In this document: piece by piece, positions 1 through 6,823 of the stretch
Layout: every line of letters starts with the position of its first letter
Numbering within the stretch: the first letter of the stretch is position 1
NCBI GenBank assembly: GCA_027623615.1
Contig: JAQBVH010000064.1
Span: 1-10,146 of the forward strand
Direction of reading: 5' to 3'
Source: Planctomycetota bacterium
Lineage (GTDB): Bacteria > Planctomycetota > UBA1135 > GCA-002686595
Length of the DNA: 10,146 nucleotides
The notes under the pieces: model-generated
What the model saw: only the letters and a program-made list of their open reading frames with translations
Told to the model about the DNA's origin: nothing
Database searches by the model: none
Made by a program: the position numbers and the translations under genes

Positions 1-1
1 C

Positions 2-517
2 AAGCACTCCATCGACGCTCACCCCGCGCTCGGCGACGTCCCGGTTTGCTGCGTGGGTGAGGCGACCGCGCAGCGCGCGACCGCGCTCGGCCTGCGCGAG
101 TCGGTCATTCCTCCGCCGGGCGCCCAGGACGCGGCGGGCCTCGCGGCGACCTTGATCGCCAACGTCGAGCCGGGCACGCGGGTGCTCTGGCCGCGCGGCG
201 ACAGCGCCCGCGACTTCGGCGCGCGCTTGGAGGCCGCGGGCCTCACAGTCGAGGACCCGATCGTCTATGCGACCAGGCCCGTCGTGCTCCTCGAGGAGCC
301 GCCCGACGCCGACGCCGTGTTCTTCGCCAGCCCCTCCGCGGTGCACGCCTGGAACGCCGAGGAGCGCAGCGCGGGACCGGCGGCGATCGCGATCGGTTGG
401 ACCACCTACGAGGCCCTCGACGAGGTCGTGCATCGCTTCTCGATGGCGATCCCCCTGGCTACGCCCTCCCCCCAGAGCTTCACCGCTTGTTTGCGGTCGT
501 TCTTCCCTTCCGAATAA
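2..517 (+). CDS. hemD: Uroporphyrinogen-III synthase, C-terminal part (5' end outside window)
   Basis: HemD cyclises and inverts ring D of hydroxymethylbilane to give uroporphyrinogen III, a cytosolic step of heme, siroheme and cobalamin synthesis. The frame is open from base 2 to the TAA at 515-517 (171 residues), so the true start lies upstream; the GTG at 53 is internal. HemD-like signatures are the early VGEATAQRA segment (the usual 'VGxxTA'), the VLWPRGD segment opening the next strand ('RG' of the substrate-cleft domain), a YATRPV segment, and FASPSAVHAW, matching the 'FTSpSaV' motif of the family. Similarity ends a few residues before the stop, as expected for a normal C-terminus. The stop overlaps the hemL start by one base (TAATG), so translational coupling is likely. 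The upstream part could be a free-standing HemD or a fusion to HemC or a methyltransferase; the window cannot tell. Confidence 0.9.
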   Translation, partial: KHSIDAHPALGDVPVCCVGEATAQRATALGLRESVIPPPGAQDAAGLAATLIANVEPGTRVLWPRGDSARDFGARLEAAGLTVEDPIVYATRPVVLLEEPPDADAVFFASPSAVHAWNAEERSAGPAAIAIGWTTYEALDEVVHRFSMAIPLATPSPQSFTACLRSFFPSE

Positions 518-1803
518 TGCCTCGACTCGACAAGAGCCAAGCCGTCTTCGACGCCGCCCAGCGCTTGATCCCTGGCGGCGTCAACAGCCCCGTGCGCGCC
601 TACAAGACCGTCGGCGGCGTGCCGCCGCACATCGCGAGCGCCGAGGGCGCGCGCGTGACGGACCTCGATGGCAACGAGTACATCGACATGGTCCTCGCCT
701 ACGGTCCGATGATCGTCGGCCACGGCCACCCCGAGGTCCGCGCGGCCCTGCACGACGCGATCGACCGGGGCACGGCCTTCGGCGCCCCGACCGCAGGCGA
801 GCTCTCCCTCGCGCGCAAGATCATCGAACGCGTGCCTGGCTGCGAGGTCGTGCGCCTGGTGAACTCGGGCACGGAGGCCACGATGAGCGCCGCGCGCCTG
901 GCCCGTGCGGCGACGGGCCGTGATCGCCTCTTGAAATTCGAGGGCTGCTACCACGGCCACGGCGACAGCTTCCTGGTGCAAGCGGGCTCGGGCGCATTGA
1001 CCCTCGGCGCGCCTGACTCCCCGGGGGTTCCGGCTGCTTTGGCCGAGTTGACCTCGATCGCGCCCTTCAACGACCTGGACGCCGTGCGCGCGCTCTTCGC
1101 CGACCGCCGCGCCGAGTTCGCAGCCATCTTCGTCGAGCCGGTAGCCGGCAACATCGGCTGCATCCCGCCCGCCCCGGGCTTCCTCGAGGGCCTGCGCGAA
1201 CTGTGTGATGCGCACGGTGCCTTGCTCGTCTTCGACGAGGTCATGACCGGCTTCCGAGTTTCCCGTGGCGGCTACAGCGCGCTGACCGACGTGCGCGCGG
1301 ACCTCGTGACCCTCGGCAAGGTGATCGGAGGCGGGCTTCCGATCGGCGCCTACGGCGGTCGCGCGGACCTGATGCAGCAGATCTCGCCGGCGGGCGACGT
1401 CTATCAGGCGGGCACGCTCTCAGGCAATCCGATCGCGGTGGCGGCGGGCGAGGCGACCCTCGACCTGCTGGATCGACGGGGCGTGTACGAAGGCCTCGAG
1501 GAACAGGGCGCACGCCTCCAAGCCGGTCTCGAACAAGCGGCGCGGGAGGCGGGCGTACCGGCGGTCGTGCAACGCCAGGGCTCGATGCTCTGCCTCTATC
1601 TGCGCGAGGCGCCAGCCGTGAACATGACCGACGTGACGGCCTCCGATCGCGAGCGCTGGACGCGCTTCTTCCAGGGGATGTTGGAGCGCGGCGTGCTCCT
1701 CCCGCCGAGCCCGTACGAGGCGTGGTTCCTGTCGACGGCGCACGACGCGGGGGTCGTGGACGAGGTGGTGGCTGCGGCGGAGGGTGCGCTCGCTGGCGCC
1801 TGA
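517..1803 (+). CDS. hemL: Glutamate-1-semialdehyde 2,1-aminomutase
   Basis: HemL is the PLP enzyme that converts glutamate-1-semialdehyde to 5-aminolevulinate, the last step of the tRNA-dependent C5 route into tetrapyrroles. The protein has 428 residues, normal for the family. It begins with the diagnostic LIPGGVNSPVRA segment (residues about 17-28), followed by GPMIVGHGHP, the GCYHGHGDSFL loop, FDEVMTGFR and TLGKVIGGGLPIGAYGG. The lysine in the last motif, about K268, is the expected Schiff-base residue. The C-terminus (WFLSTAHD...) is complete. I chose ATG 517 rather than the longer open frame from 397 because homology starts here, the extra residues are antisense-like, and it overlaps the hemD stop by one base. 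No Shine-Dalgarno sequence precedes it, which fits coupling to hemD. HemL beside hemD indicates a heme biosynthesis cluster. Confidence 0.97.
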   Translation: MPRLDKSQAVFDAAQRLIPGGVNSPVRAYKTVGGVPPHIASAEGARVTDLDGNEYIDMVLAYGPMIVGHGHPEVRAALHDAIDRGTAFGAPTAGELSLARKIIERVPGCEVVRLVNSGTEATMSAARLARAATGRDRLLKFEGCYHGHGDSFLVQAGSGALTLGAPDSPGVPAALAELTSIAPFNDLDAVRALFADRRAEFAAIFVEPVAGNIGCIPPAPGFLEGLRELCDAHGALLVFDEVMTGFRVSRGGYSALTDVRADLVTLGKVIGGGLPIGAYGGRADLMQQISPAGDVYQAGTLSGNPIAVAAGEATLDLLDRRGVYEGLEEQGARLQAGLEQAAREAGVPAVVQRQGSMLCLYLREAPAVNMTDVTASDRERWTRFFQGMLERGVLLPPSPYEAWFLSTAHDAGVVDEVVAAAEGALAGA

Positions 1804-1808
1804 CCTAT

Positions 1809-1829
1809 GGTGGCGTGGGTCACGCCGTC
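1809..1829 (+). terminator. GC-rich hairpin just after the hemL stop (weak terminator candidate)
   Basis: GGCGTG (1812-1817) and CACGCC (1821-1826) form a perfect six-pair stem with a GGT loop. Two wobble pairs and one G-C pair extend it to nine pairs (1809-1829). It starts five nt after the hemL stop codon. No T-tract follows, so it is not a canonical intrinsic terminator. It could be a 3'-end-protecting stem or a chance GC palindrome. Confidence 0.3.
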
Positions 1830-1963
1830 CACGGCGACCAGGGCCTCGTAGAGCTCCGGATGGGCAGCCAACTGCAGGGTGACATGCTCCAGGAGGCTGA
1901 CCACCTTCATGGCGCGCGCATCTTGAACAGCGGCGGGGGACGGTCATGGCCAGCGGGCGTCGA

Positions 1964-1969
1964 TACAAT
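1964..1969 (+). promoter_or_regulatory. TACAAT -10-like box immediately upstream of gmhA
   Basis: TACAAT matches the sigma-70 -10 consensus at five of six positions and stands out in a GC-rich stretch. Its last base is eight nt before the gmhA ATG, so a start site at the usual distance would fall at or next to the start codon. The -35 candidate at 17-bp spacing (CGGTCA, 1941-1946) matches only three of six. With the hairpin after hemL, this suggests gmhA begins a new transcription unit with a very short or absent leader. Confidence 0.3.
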
Positions 1970-1977
1970 TCGGCGCG

Positions 1978-2577
1978 ATGGCTTTCTCCACTCTCGACGC
2001 CGTGCGTGCCTCCTTCGAGGAGGCGCGCGACACCCTGTTCGCCTTTCTCGCGGATCCCAAGAACCTCGAAGCGGTCGAACGCTTTGCCGATGCCGCAGCG
2101 GCAACGCTGGATCGCGGGGGACTGCTCATGTCCTGCGGCAACGGCGGGTCGATGTGCGACGCGATGCACTTTGCCGAGGAGTGGACCGGCCGCTTTCGGG
2201 GCAACCGTTCGGCATTGGCAGCAGTGGCCTTCAGCGACCCGAGCCACCTGACCTGCATCGCCAACGACTTCGGCTACGAGGAGGTCTTCGCGCGGGAAGT
2301 CGAGGCCTACGGCAAGGCAGGCGACCTGCTCGTCGCGATCTCGACCTCGGGTAACTCGCCCAACGTCCTGCGCGCGTGTGAAGCCGCGCGCGAGCGGGGC
2401 ATCACCATCGTCGGACTGCTCGGCAAGGGCGGTGGCAAGATGCGCGATATGGTCGACATCCCGATCATCGTGCCGAACGCCACGACCTCGGATCGCATTC
2501 AAGAGGTGCACATCAAGGTGCTGCACATCGCGATCGAGGCCGTCGAGCGGCGCATGTTCCCCGAGAACTACGCGTAG
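1978..2577 (+). CDS. gmhA: Sedoheptulose-7-phosphate isomerase (phosphoheptose isomerase)
   Basis: GmhA isomerises sedoheptulose 7-phosphate to D-glycero-D-manno-heptose 7-phosphate, the first step toward ADP-heptose (LPS inner core) or GDP-heptose. The 199-residue protein is a single SIS domain with GmhA-specific motifs: SCGNGGSMCDAMHFAEEWTGR (about 52-72), ANDFGYEEVF, the phosphate-binding loop ISTSGNSPNV, and SDRIQEVHIKVLHI near the end. H64, E68, Q175 and H183 align with the zinc/catalytic residues of characterised GmhA enzymes. The QE-x-H pattern and the AEE helix separate it from regulatory SIS proteins such as DiaA. One difference from E. coli: the GGSHC of that enzyme is GGSMC here (M59). 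The first ATG is used; no Shine-Dalgarno sequence is visible. No hldE or gmhB lies within the window. Confidence 0.93.
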   Translation: MAFSTLDAVRASFEEARDTLFAFLADPKNLEAVERFADAAAATLDRGGLLMSCGNGGSMCDAMHFAEEWTGRFRGNRSALAAVAFSDPSHLTCIANDFGYEEVFAREVEAYGKAGDLLVAISTSGNSPNVLRACEAARERGITIVGLLGKGGGKMRDMVDIPIIVPNATTSDRIQEVHIKVLHIAIEAVERRMFPENYA

Positions 2578-2580
2578 GCC

Positions 2581-4020
2581 ATGCTGCTCGCCCTCGCGCT
2601 CGCGATTGCCGCGCAGGACCAGCCCCAATGGTCCCGCTTCCGGGGACCCGAGGGCGCCGGCGTCGCGACCGACGGGGCGAGCTACCCGGCCAAGCTCGAC
2701 CCCGAGGAGAACCTCCTCTGGAAGACCGCGTTGCCCCGCGGTCACTCCTCGCCCTGCGTTCATGGGAACAGGATCTTCCTGACCGGTGAAGGCGCGGAAG
2801 ACCGGCTCGAGACGATCTGCCTGAACCTCGACGACGGCGCGATCCTCTGGCGCAAGTCCGTCGAGCCGCTGCGCACCGAGCGGCTGCACGACATCCACAG
2901 CCCGGCCACCCCGACGGCGTGCACCGATGGCGAGACCGTCGTCGTCTACTTCGGCGGGCTGGGCCTCGTCGCGTACGACTTCGCGGGCACCGAACTCTGG
3001 CGACGCGAGGTCGAGGCCGCGCGCAACACCTTCGGCACCGGCAGCTCGCCGGTGATCGTCGAGGGCAAGCTGCTCTTCCCGCGCGACGTGAACGAGGGCT
3101 CGTACCTCGAGGCGCTCGAGCCCGCCACCGGGGACCTGCTCTGGCGCGCCGACCGCTCGCGCTTCGTCTCGGGCTGGTCGACGCCCGGTGTGCGCAAGAC
3201 CACCGACGGCAACGAGCTGCTGGTCTACGGCGCGAAGTGGCTGACCGCCTACGACCTCGAGGACGGCAAGGAGCGCTGGTCCGTGCCGGGTCTGACCGAC
3301 GAGCCGATCATCACCCCGGTCGTGCTCGGCAACCTCGTGTACGTCAGCTCCTACAACATGAAGACCAACACGGAGGTCCTGGGCCTGCCGACGTTCGAGG
3401 TCATCGTGAAGGAGCTCGACCAGGACGGCGACGGCACGATCGACGCCGAGGAGGCCAAGGCCAACGCGAGCATCCTCTCGCGCCACGACGCCGACGGGGA
3501 GGGCGACCACCCCCTCACGATCTTCTTCCGCTGGCTCGACGCGGACAAGGACGGCGAGGTCGACGCGACCGAGTGGGTCACGATCGAGGAGTGGGTCGAC
3601 AGCTTCGCGCACCTCAACGGCATGCTCGCCATCCGGCCCGGCTCCGCCGACCAACCCGCAGAGATCCTGTGGCAACACGGCCGCGGCGTGCCCGAGTGCC
3701 CCTCGCCCGTCGCCTACGGGGGCAACCTCTACTTCGTGAAGAACGGCGGCATCGCGACCTGCCTCGACGCGGCGACCGGCGAGCTGCGCTTCGAAGGGCG
3801 CACCGGCGCGCGCGGGCCGTGCTACGCGTCGCCGGTGGCCGGCGATGGCAAGCTCTACACCACCTCGGCGCGCGGCCAGGTGGTCGTGCTCGCGGCCAGG
3901 GACGAGCTGAAGGTGCTCTCCGCGACCGATCTCGAGGAGCGCATCATGGCCACGCCGGCGCTCGTTAACGGCAAGGTGCTCCTCCGGACGGAAGAGCACC
4001 TGTACCTGTTCGGCGAGTGA
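2581..4020 (+). CDS. Exported PQQ-like beta-propeller protein with inserted EF-hand pair
   Basis: A 479-residue protein with a short hydrophobic N-terminus (MLLALALAIAA, likely cut before QDQ), so probably secreted or periplasmic. After it comes the WSRFRGPEGAGV opening (17-28), typical of planctomycete PQQ-like repeat proteins. Repeated blade motifs follow, such as 'L-x-AYDL-x-DGKERW', 'ALEPATGDLLWR' and 'CLDAATGELRF', each with a following strand of the 'SPVxxxGxLYF' type. Between blades, residues about 277-340, sit two canonical EF-hand loops: D280-D282-D284-T286-D288-E291 and D320-D322-D324-E326-D328-E331, forty residues apart as in a paired EF-hand. There is no CxxCH heme site, and I cannot assign an enzymatic activity; a structural or polymer-binding role is possible. 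The ATG lies one codon after the in-frame gmhA stop (TAG GCC ATG), so the start cannot lie further upstream and co-transcription with gmhA is likely. Confidence 0.85.
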   Translation: MLLALALAIAAQDQPQWSRFRGPEGAGVATDGASYPAKLDPEENLLWKTALPRGHSSPCVHGNRIFLTGEGAEDRLETICLNLDDGAILWRKSVEPLRTERLHDIHSPATPTACTDGETVVVYFGGLGLVAYDFAGTELWRREVEAARNTFGTGSSPVIVEGKLLFPRDVNEGSYLEALEPATGDLLWRADRSRFVSGWSTPGVRKTTDGNELLVYGAKWLTAYDLEDGKERWSVPGLTDEPIITPVVLGNLVYVSSYNMKTNTEVLGLPTFEVIVKELDQDGDGTIDAEEAKANASILSRHDADGEGDHPLTIFFRWLDADKDGEVDATEWVTIEEWVDSFAHLNGMLAIRPGSADQPAEILWQHGRGVPECPSPVAYGGNLYFVKNGGIATCLDAATGELRFEGRTGARGPCYASPVAGDGKLYTTSARGQVVVLAARDELKVLSATDLEERIMATPALVNGKVLLRTEEHLYLFGE

Positions 4021-4029
4021 GCCCGGGCT
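4020..4029. other. Perfect 10-bp palindrome at the convergent gene ends
   Basis: AGCCCGGGCT spans the 7-nt gap between the stop of the beta-propeller gene and the stop of the converging acetyltransferase gene. It is a loopless palindrome without T-tracts on either side, so it is not a normal terminator. It may only reflect GC bias. Confidence 0.3.
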
Positions 4030-5086
4030 AGATCGAATCCAGCCCCCAGCAGAACGGCGCCAGCGGCAGCGCGGCCATCGACACGCCGGTCAGCTGCTCG
4101 ACCGCCTCGGCCATGTCGCGGATGCCGCGCGGGGCGGCGAGCAGGAGCAGCAGCATCGTCTCGTCGAGGTTCGCCTCGCCGGCCGGGCCGTGGATGCAGA
4201 TGGAGTCGGGGTGCAGCGTGAGGTCGATGCCCGGGAGCGCCGCGCGCAGGACCTCCGCGCAGGCCTCGAGGGAGATCACCTTGCCCATACCGAGGATGCC
4301 CAAGTTGGCCTGGATGCCGAGCACCTGGAGGTAGCGGAACACGCCCGTCGCGTCGCGCGAGGACATCAGGATCAGGTTGGAGCCCGTCCGCTCGAGGTGA
4401 CCGCGCACGACCGCCAGGGCGTCGAGGGGCACGCCGGCCCACTCGTGGATCACGCCGCCCAGGTCCTTGCCGCGGCCTTCGCAGGCGTACGCGACGACGG
4501 TGCCCTCGCGTTCGAGCACGAGGGTGGTCATGTTCGGCGCGCCGAGCAGCTGCTCGGTCTCCGCCAGCGTGCGCTCGACGCGCGTGGTGTGCGCGCAGTA
4601 GAGGGCGTGCATCGAGGGGATGTCCTCGACCCGCGCCGGACGAACTCCGATCGGGTCGGGCAACAGGTGCGCGACCGCGAAGGGCAGCGCGTGGTTGACC
4701 TCGGTGCCCATCGGGAGCCAGCCGCGCGGACCATAGAAGTCCGGGTCGTCGGCCCACAGGAGCGCGAAGGCGCAGCCTGACCGAGCCAGCGACTGCTGCG
4801 CCTGCTCGAGGGCCTGCGACGCGTGGCCCTGGCCGCGGTGGGCCGGGTCCGTCGCGACCGAACCGATCAGGCCGATCGGGATCCGCAGCGCGCCGACCTG
4901 GAAGGTGCGCGTCAGGAACGCGCAGCCGGCGACGGGCTCGCCGCCTGCCTCGATCGTCGACAGCTGGCCCACGGCGCCGTCGCCGAAGACCAGGGGGTAC
5001 TCGGCCGCGAGGGTGTCGCCGTCACGCAGGACGCGCGCGAGCATGGCCTCCGCCTTGCGGGTCGGTCGTTGAATGGTGACGTTCAT
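4028..5086 (-). CDS. GNAT-family N-acetyltransferase, Eis-like tripartite layout
   Basis: Predicted acetyl-CoA-dependent N-acetyltransferase of 352 residues. The first GNAT domain (about 1-145) carries a clear acetyl-CoA-binding motif A, IGSVATDPAHRGQGHASQAL (about 74-93), with the pyrophosphate-binding R-G-Q-G-H-A at 84-89, then a W-x-x-D-x-x-FYGPRGW motif (111-123). A second, degenerate GNAT-like region follows (about 147-270, GVRPARVEDIPSMHALY onward) without motif A. The last part (about 267-340) resembles an SCP2-like sterol-carrier fold. That order is the Eis plan, though this protein is somewhat shorter than mycobacterial Eis. It ends with PFCWGLDSI; in Eis the C-terminus reaches the active site. 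The substrate is unknown. ATGA overlap with the upstream gene and an AAGGAG box place it as the last gene of the flagellar operon, so a target on a flagellar protein or glycan is conceivable but unproven. Confidence 0.85.
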   Translation of the reverse strand: MNVTIQRPTRKAEAMLARVLRDGDTLAAEYPLVFGDGAVGQLSTIEAGGEPVAGCAFLTRTFQVGALRIPIGLIGSVATDPAHRGQGHASQALEQAQQSLARSGCAFALLWADDPDFYGPRGWLPMGTEVNHALPFAVAHLLPDPIGVRPARVEDIPSMHALYCAHTTRVERTLAETEQLLGAPNMTTLVLEREGTVVAYACEGRGKDLGGVIHEWAGVPLDALAVVRGHLERTGSNLILMSSRDATGVFRYLQVLGIQANLGILGMGKVISLEACAEVLRAALPGIDLTLHPDSICIHGPAGEANLDETMLLLLLAAPRGIRDMAEAVEQLTGVSMAALPLAPFCWGLDSI

Positions 5087-5385
5087 GAGGCCTGCTCCTT
5101 GGTCGTTTCGTCTTGGGACTGGTGGGCTCGGTAGGCCTCCAGCAATTGGTCGCTGAGGGAGAGGGCGTCGTCGAGGGACGCGCGGGCGCGGTCCACGACG
5201 CCTGCCAGCTCCGCGGGAGCGCTCAACTTGTCGCCGTCCGCCTTCAGCTGTCGGGTCTGCTCGGTCAGCTGGTCGAGCAGGGCGCGGAAGGCCGGGCCTC
5301 CCAGCGCGTCGGGCCGCGTGGGCACCGCGCTGGGCGCTGCGGTCTTGCCGACCTGGATTCCTCGTACGAGCGGGTCTTGGTTCAT
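5083..5385 (-). CDS. Small uncharacterised protein of the flagellar operon
   Basis: A 100-residue protein I do not recognise. Residues 1-30 are Pro/Ala/Thr-rich and probably unstructured (MNQDPLVRGIQVGKTAAPSA...), and about 31-92 look like two amphipathic helices (AFRALLDQLTEQTRQLK and ARASLDDALSLSDQLLEAYRAHQ), followed by a polar tail. There is no signal peptide, membrane segment or cysteine. It is real rather than spurious: it fills the gap between flgL and the acetyltransferase, has GGAG at 5393-5396 seven nt before the ATG, and its stop overlaps the next ATG (ATGA). By position it could be a small export chaperone, an anti-sigma factor or an assembly regulator. I see no match to the FlgM, CsrA or FliW motifs I know, nor the SKHA motif of the TIGR02530 flagellar-operon family. 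Confidence 0.75.
   Translation of the reverse strand: MNQDPLVRGIQVGKTAAPSAVPTRPDALGGPAFRALLDQLTEQTRQLKADGDKLSAPAELAGVVDRARASLDDALSLSDQLLEAYRAHQSQDETTKEQAS
5095..5100 (-). promoter_or_regulatory. Ribosome binding site of the GNAT gene
   Basis: AAGGAG on the minus strand, eight nt before the ATG at 5086, embedded in the last codons of the preceding small gene. With the ATGA overlap it supports efficient, independent re-initiation on the acetyltransferase. Confidence 0.65.
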
Positions 5386-5403
5386 CGTTCAGCTCCGGGT
5401 CGC

Positions 5404-6819
5404 TCAGCGCAGGAAGCTCAGGAGGGATTGGTTGATCAGCCGCGCGCCCGTGCCTTGGGCCAGCTGCAGCGTCTGTTCGGCGCGGGTCATGTCGAGCACC
5501 ACGTCGGTCAGGTCCGCGTCCTCGAAGCTCGAGATCAGGGACTCCAGGTGGACGGAGAGATCGCCGAGGCGACTCTCGGTCGTGTCGAGGCGCTGCGTGC
5601 GCGAGCCGAGCTGGCCCATCCCGATCAGGAGGTTCTCGTGGTTGCGGTCGAACTCCTCGAGGCGCTGCTTGATGCGGGACAGGTTCTCCGGGGCGGTCAG
5701 CCCGTTGTCGTTGCGCAGGTCGCTGGCGACGCCGCGCAGGGTGTCGAACACGTTGGCCGCGCCGGAGAAGCGCACGAGCTCGGGCGCCGCCCGCGTGACC
5801 TGGGTGGTGTCGATGTGCAGCACCGCGTCGCGCCCGGCGTCGATCAACTGCAGGTCCGTCTCGGCCAGGCTGATCGGCTGGTACGCGCCGTCGTTCAGGG
5901 CGATCGAGCCGCTGCCTCTCAGGACGAAGCTCTCATCGCTGCCGCCCCAGCCGCTGAGGTCGAGCACGACCTTGCTGCCGTCGTCGCTCTGTACCTCGAG
6001 GGCGGCGGGCAAGGGGCTCGGGATCGGCAGGTTCTTACCTCCATCCAGTCGGATCGTGCCGGCGGCCCCGTCCACGGTGACCGTGTGGTCTCCCATGATC
6101 GTGTCCTGTGCACCCCCACCCGCGAGGGCGATGCCTCCGGTTGGAATGCCGGTGGTCGCGTCGTGGCGGACGTGAACCTCGTGGTAGCCGCTGCCTGAGT
6201 TCGCGCTCTGGCCCGCCTTCACCCCGGTCAGGCCCGTGAAGTTCACGCCGCTGTATTCGAAGCGGTCGAAGATCTGGTCACCGGCCACGTTCACGTCGAG
6301 CTCGACGCCACGACCGATCAGGATCGCCTGCTCGGAGTTGTTGCCGCCGTACTCCACGCGGCCGTCGGCAGTCTCCCGAAACGGAGGCGTGCTCGTCAGC
6401 GTGCCGGAGAACAGGTAGCGCTCGCCAGAGCGGGAGTTCGCGATCTCGAGCAGGCTCTCGTACACCAGCTCGATCTGCCCTGCGAGGACCTCGCGGTCCT
6501 CGGGGCTGAGGGTGCCGTTCATGCCCTGCACGATCAGCGCGCGGGCCTCGCTCATCAGTCCCGAGCCCGATTGCAGCTGCGACGCGCCGCTCGCGAGCAG
6601 CGGCCGGGCGGTGGTCATCGCCGAGCGATACGACTCGACGCCACCGAGCTGCCGGCGCACGGCCAGCGCAGCCGAGGTGCCGACCGCGTCGTCGGACGGA
6701 CGCAGGATGCGCTTGCCCGTCGCAACCTGCTCCTGCGCGCGCGCGAGCTTGCCCAGGTTGAGGGCCAGCCCGGAGCGAACGAGGCTGAACATCGAGGCTT
6801 GTGTGGGTCGCTGGATCAT
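5404..6819 (-). CDS. flgL: Flagellar hook-associated protein 3 (HAP3), enlarged
   Basis: FlgL is the second hook-filament junction protein; it is exported through the flagellar type III apparatus and sits between FlgK and flagellin. The N-terminal D0/D1 region is diagnostic: MIQRPTQASMFSLVRSGL, then LARAQEQVATGKRILRPSDDAVG (about 25-47), and RYLFSGT (134-140). The C-terminal D1/D0 helices are intact, with SRLGDLSVHLESLISSFEDADLTDVVLDMTRAEQTLQLAQGTGARLINQSLLSFLR at the end (positions 416-471). At 471 residues it is well above the roughly 300-320 of enterobacterial FlgL. The extra sequence lies at about 195-350, is Gly/Asp/Thr-rich and beta-like, and should form an outward-facing domain. The gene starts 4 nt after the flgK stop with no clear Shine-Dalgarno sequence, suggesting coupling to flgK. 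Confidence 0.94.
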   Translation of the reverse strand: MIQRPTQASMFSLVRSGLALNLGKLARAQEQVATGKRILRPSDDAVGTSAALAVRRQLGGVESYRSAMTTARPLLASGASQLQSGSGLMSEARALIVQGMNGTLSPEDREVLAGQIELVYESLLEIANSRSGERYLFSGTLTSTPPFRETADGRVEYGGNNSEQAILIGRGVELDVNVAGDQIFDRFEYSGVNFTGLTGVKAGQSANSGSGYHEVHVRHDATTGIPTGGIALAGGGAQDTIMGDHTVTVDGAAGTIRLDGGKNLPIPSPLPAALEVQSDDGSKVVLDLSGWGGSDESFVLRGSGSIALNDGAYQPISLAETDLQLIDAGRDAVLHIDTTQVTRAAPELVRFSGAANVFDTLRGVASDLRNDNGLTAPENLSRIKQRLEEFDRNHENLLIGMGQLGSRTQRLDTTESRLGDLSVHLESLISSFEDADLTDVVLDMTRAEQTLQLAQGTGARLINQSLLSFLR

Positions 6820-6823
6820 TGGG

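Noticed and set aside
397..516. N-terminal extension of hemL
   Set aside because: It overlaps conserved hemD codons in another frame and lacks homology; ATG 517 fits the family's usual start.
1420..3999. 859-codon open frame on the minus strand across hemL, gmhA and the beta-propeller gene
   Set aside because: It is antisense to three well-supported genes, its composition (Val/Arg/Gly/His-rich) is typical of an antisense frame in GC-rich DNA, and no family motif is visible.
2581..4020. PQQ-dependent alcohol dehydrogenase
   Set aside because: Only blade motifs are present; length is short, there is no CxxCH heme site, and no adjacent Cys pair or catalytic Asp context that I can identify.
4020..4029. 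Bidirectional terminator at the convergent ends
   Set aside because: The palindrome has no loop and no T-tract on either side.
5113..6198. 361- and 315-codon open frames on the plus strand opposite flgL and the small gene
   Set aside because: Antisense shadows of flgL; no recognisable motif and biased composition.
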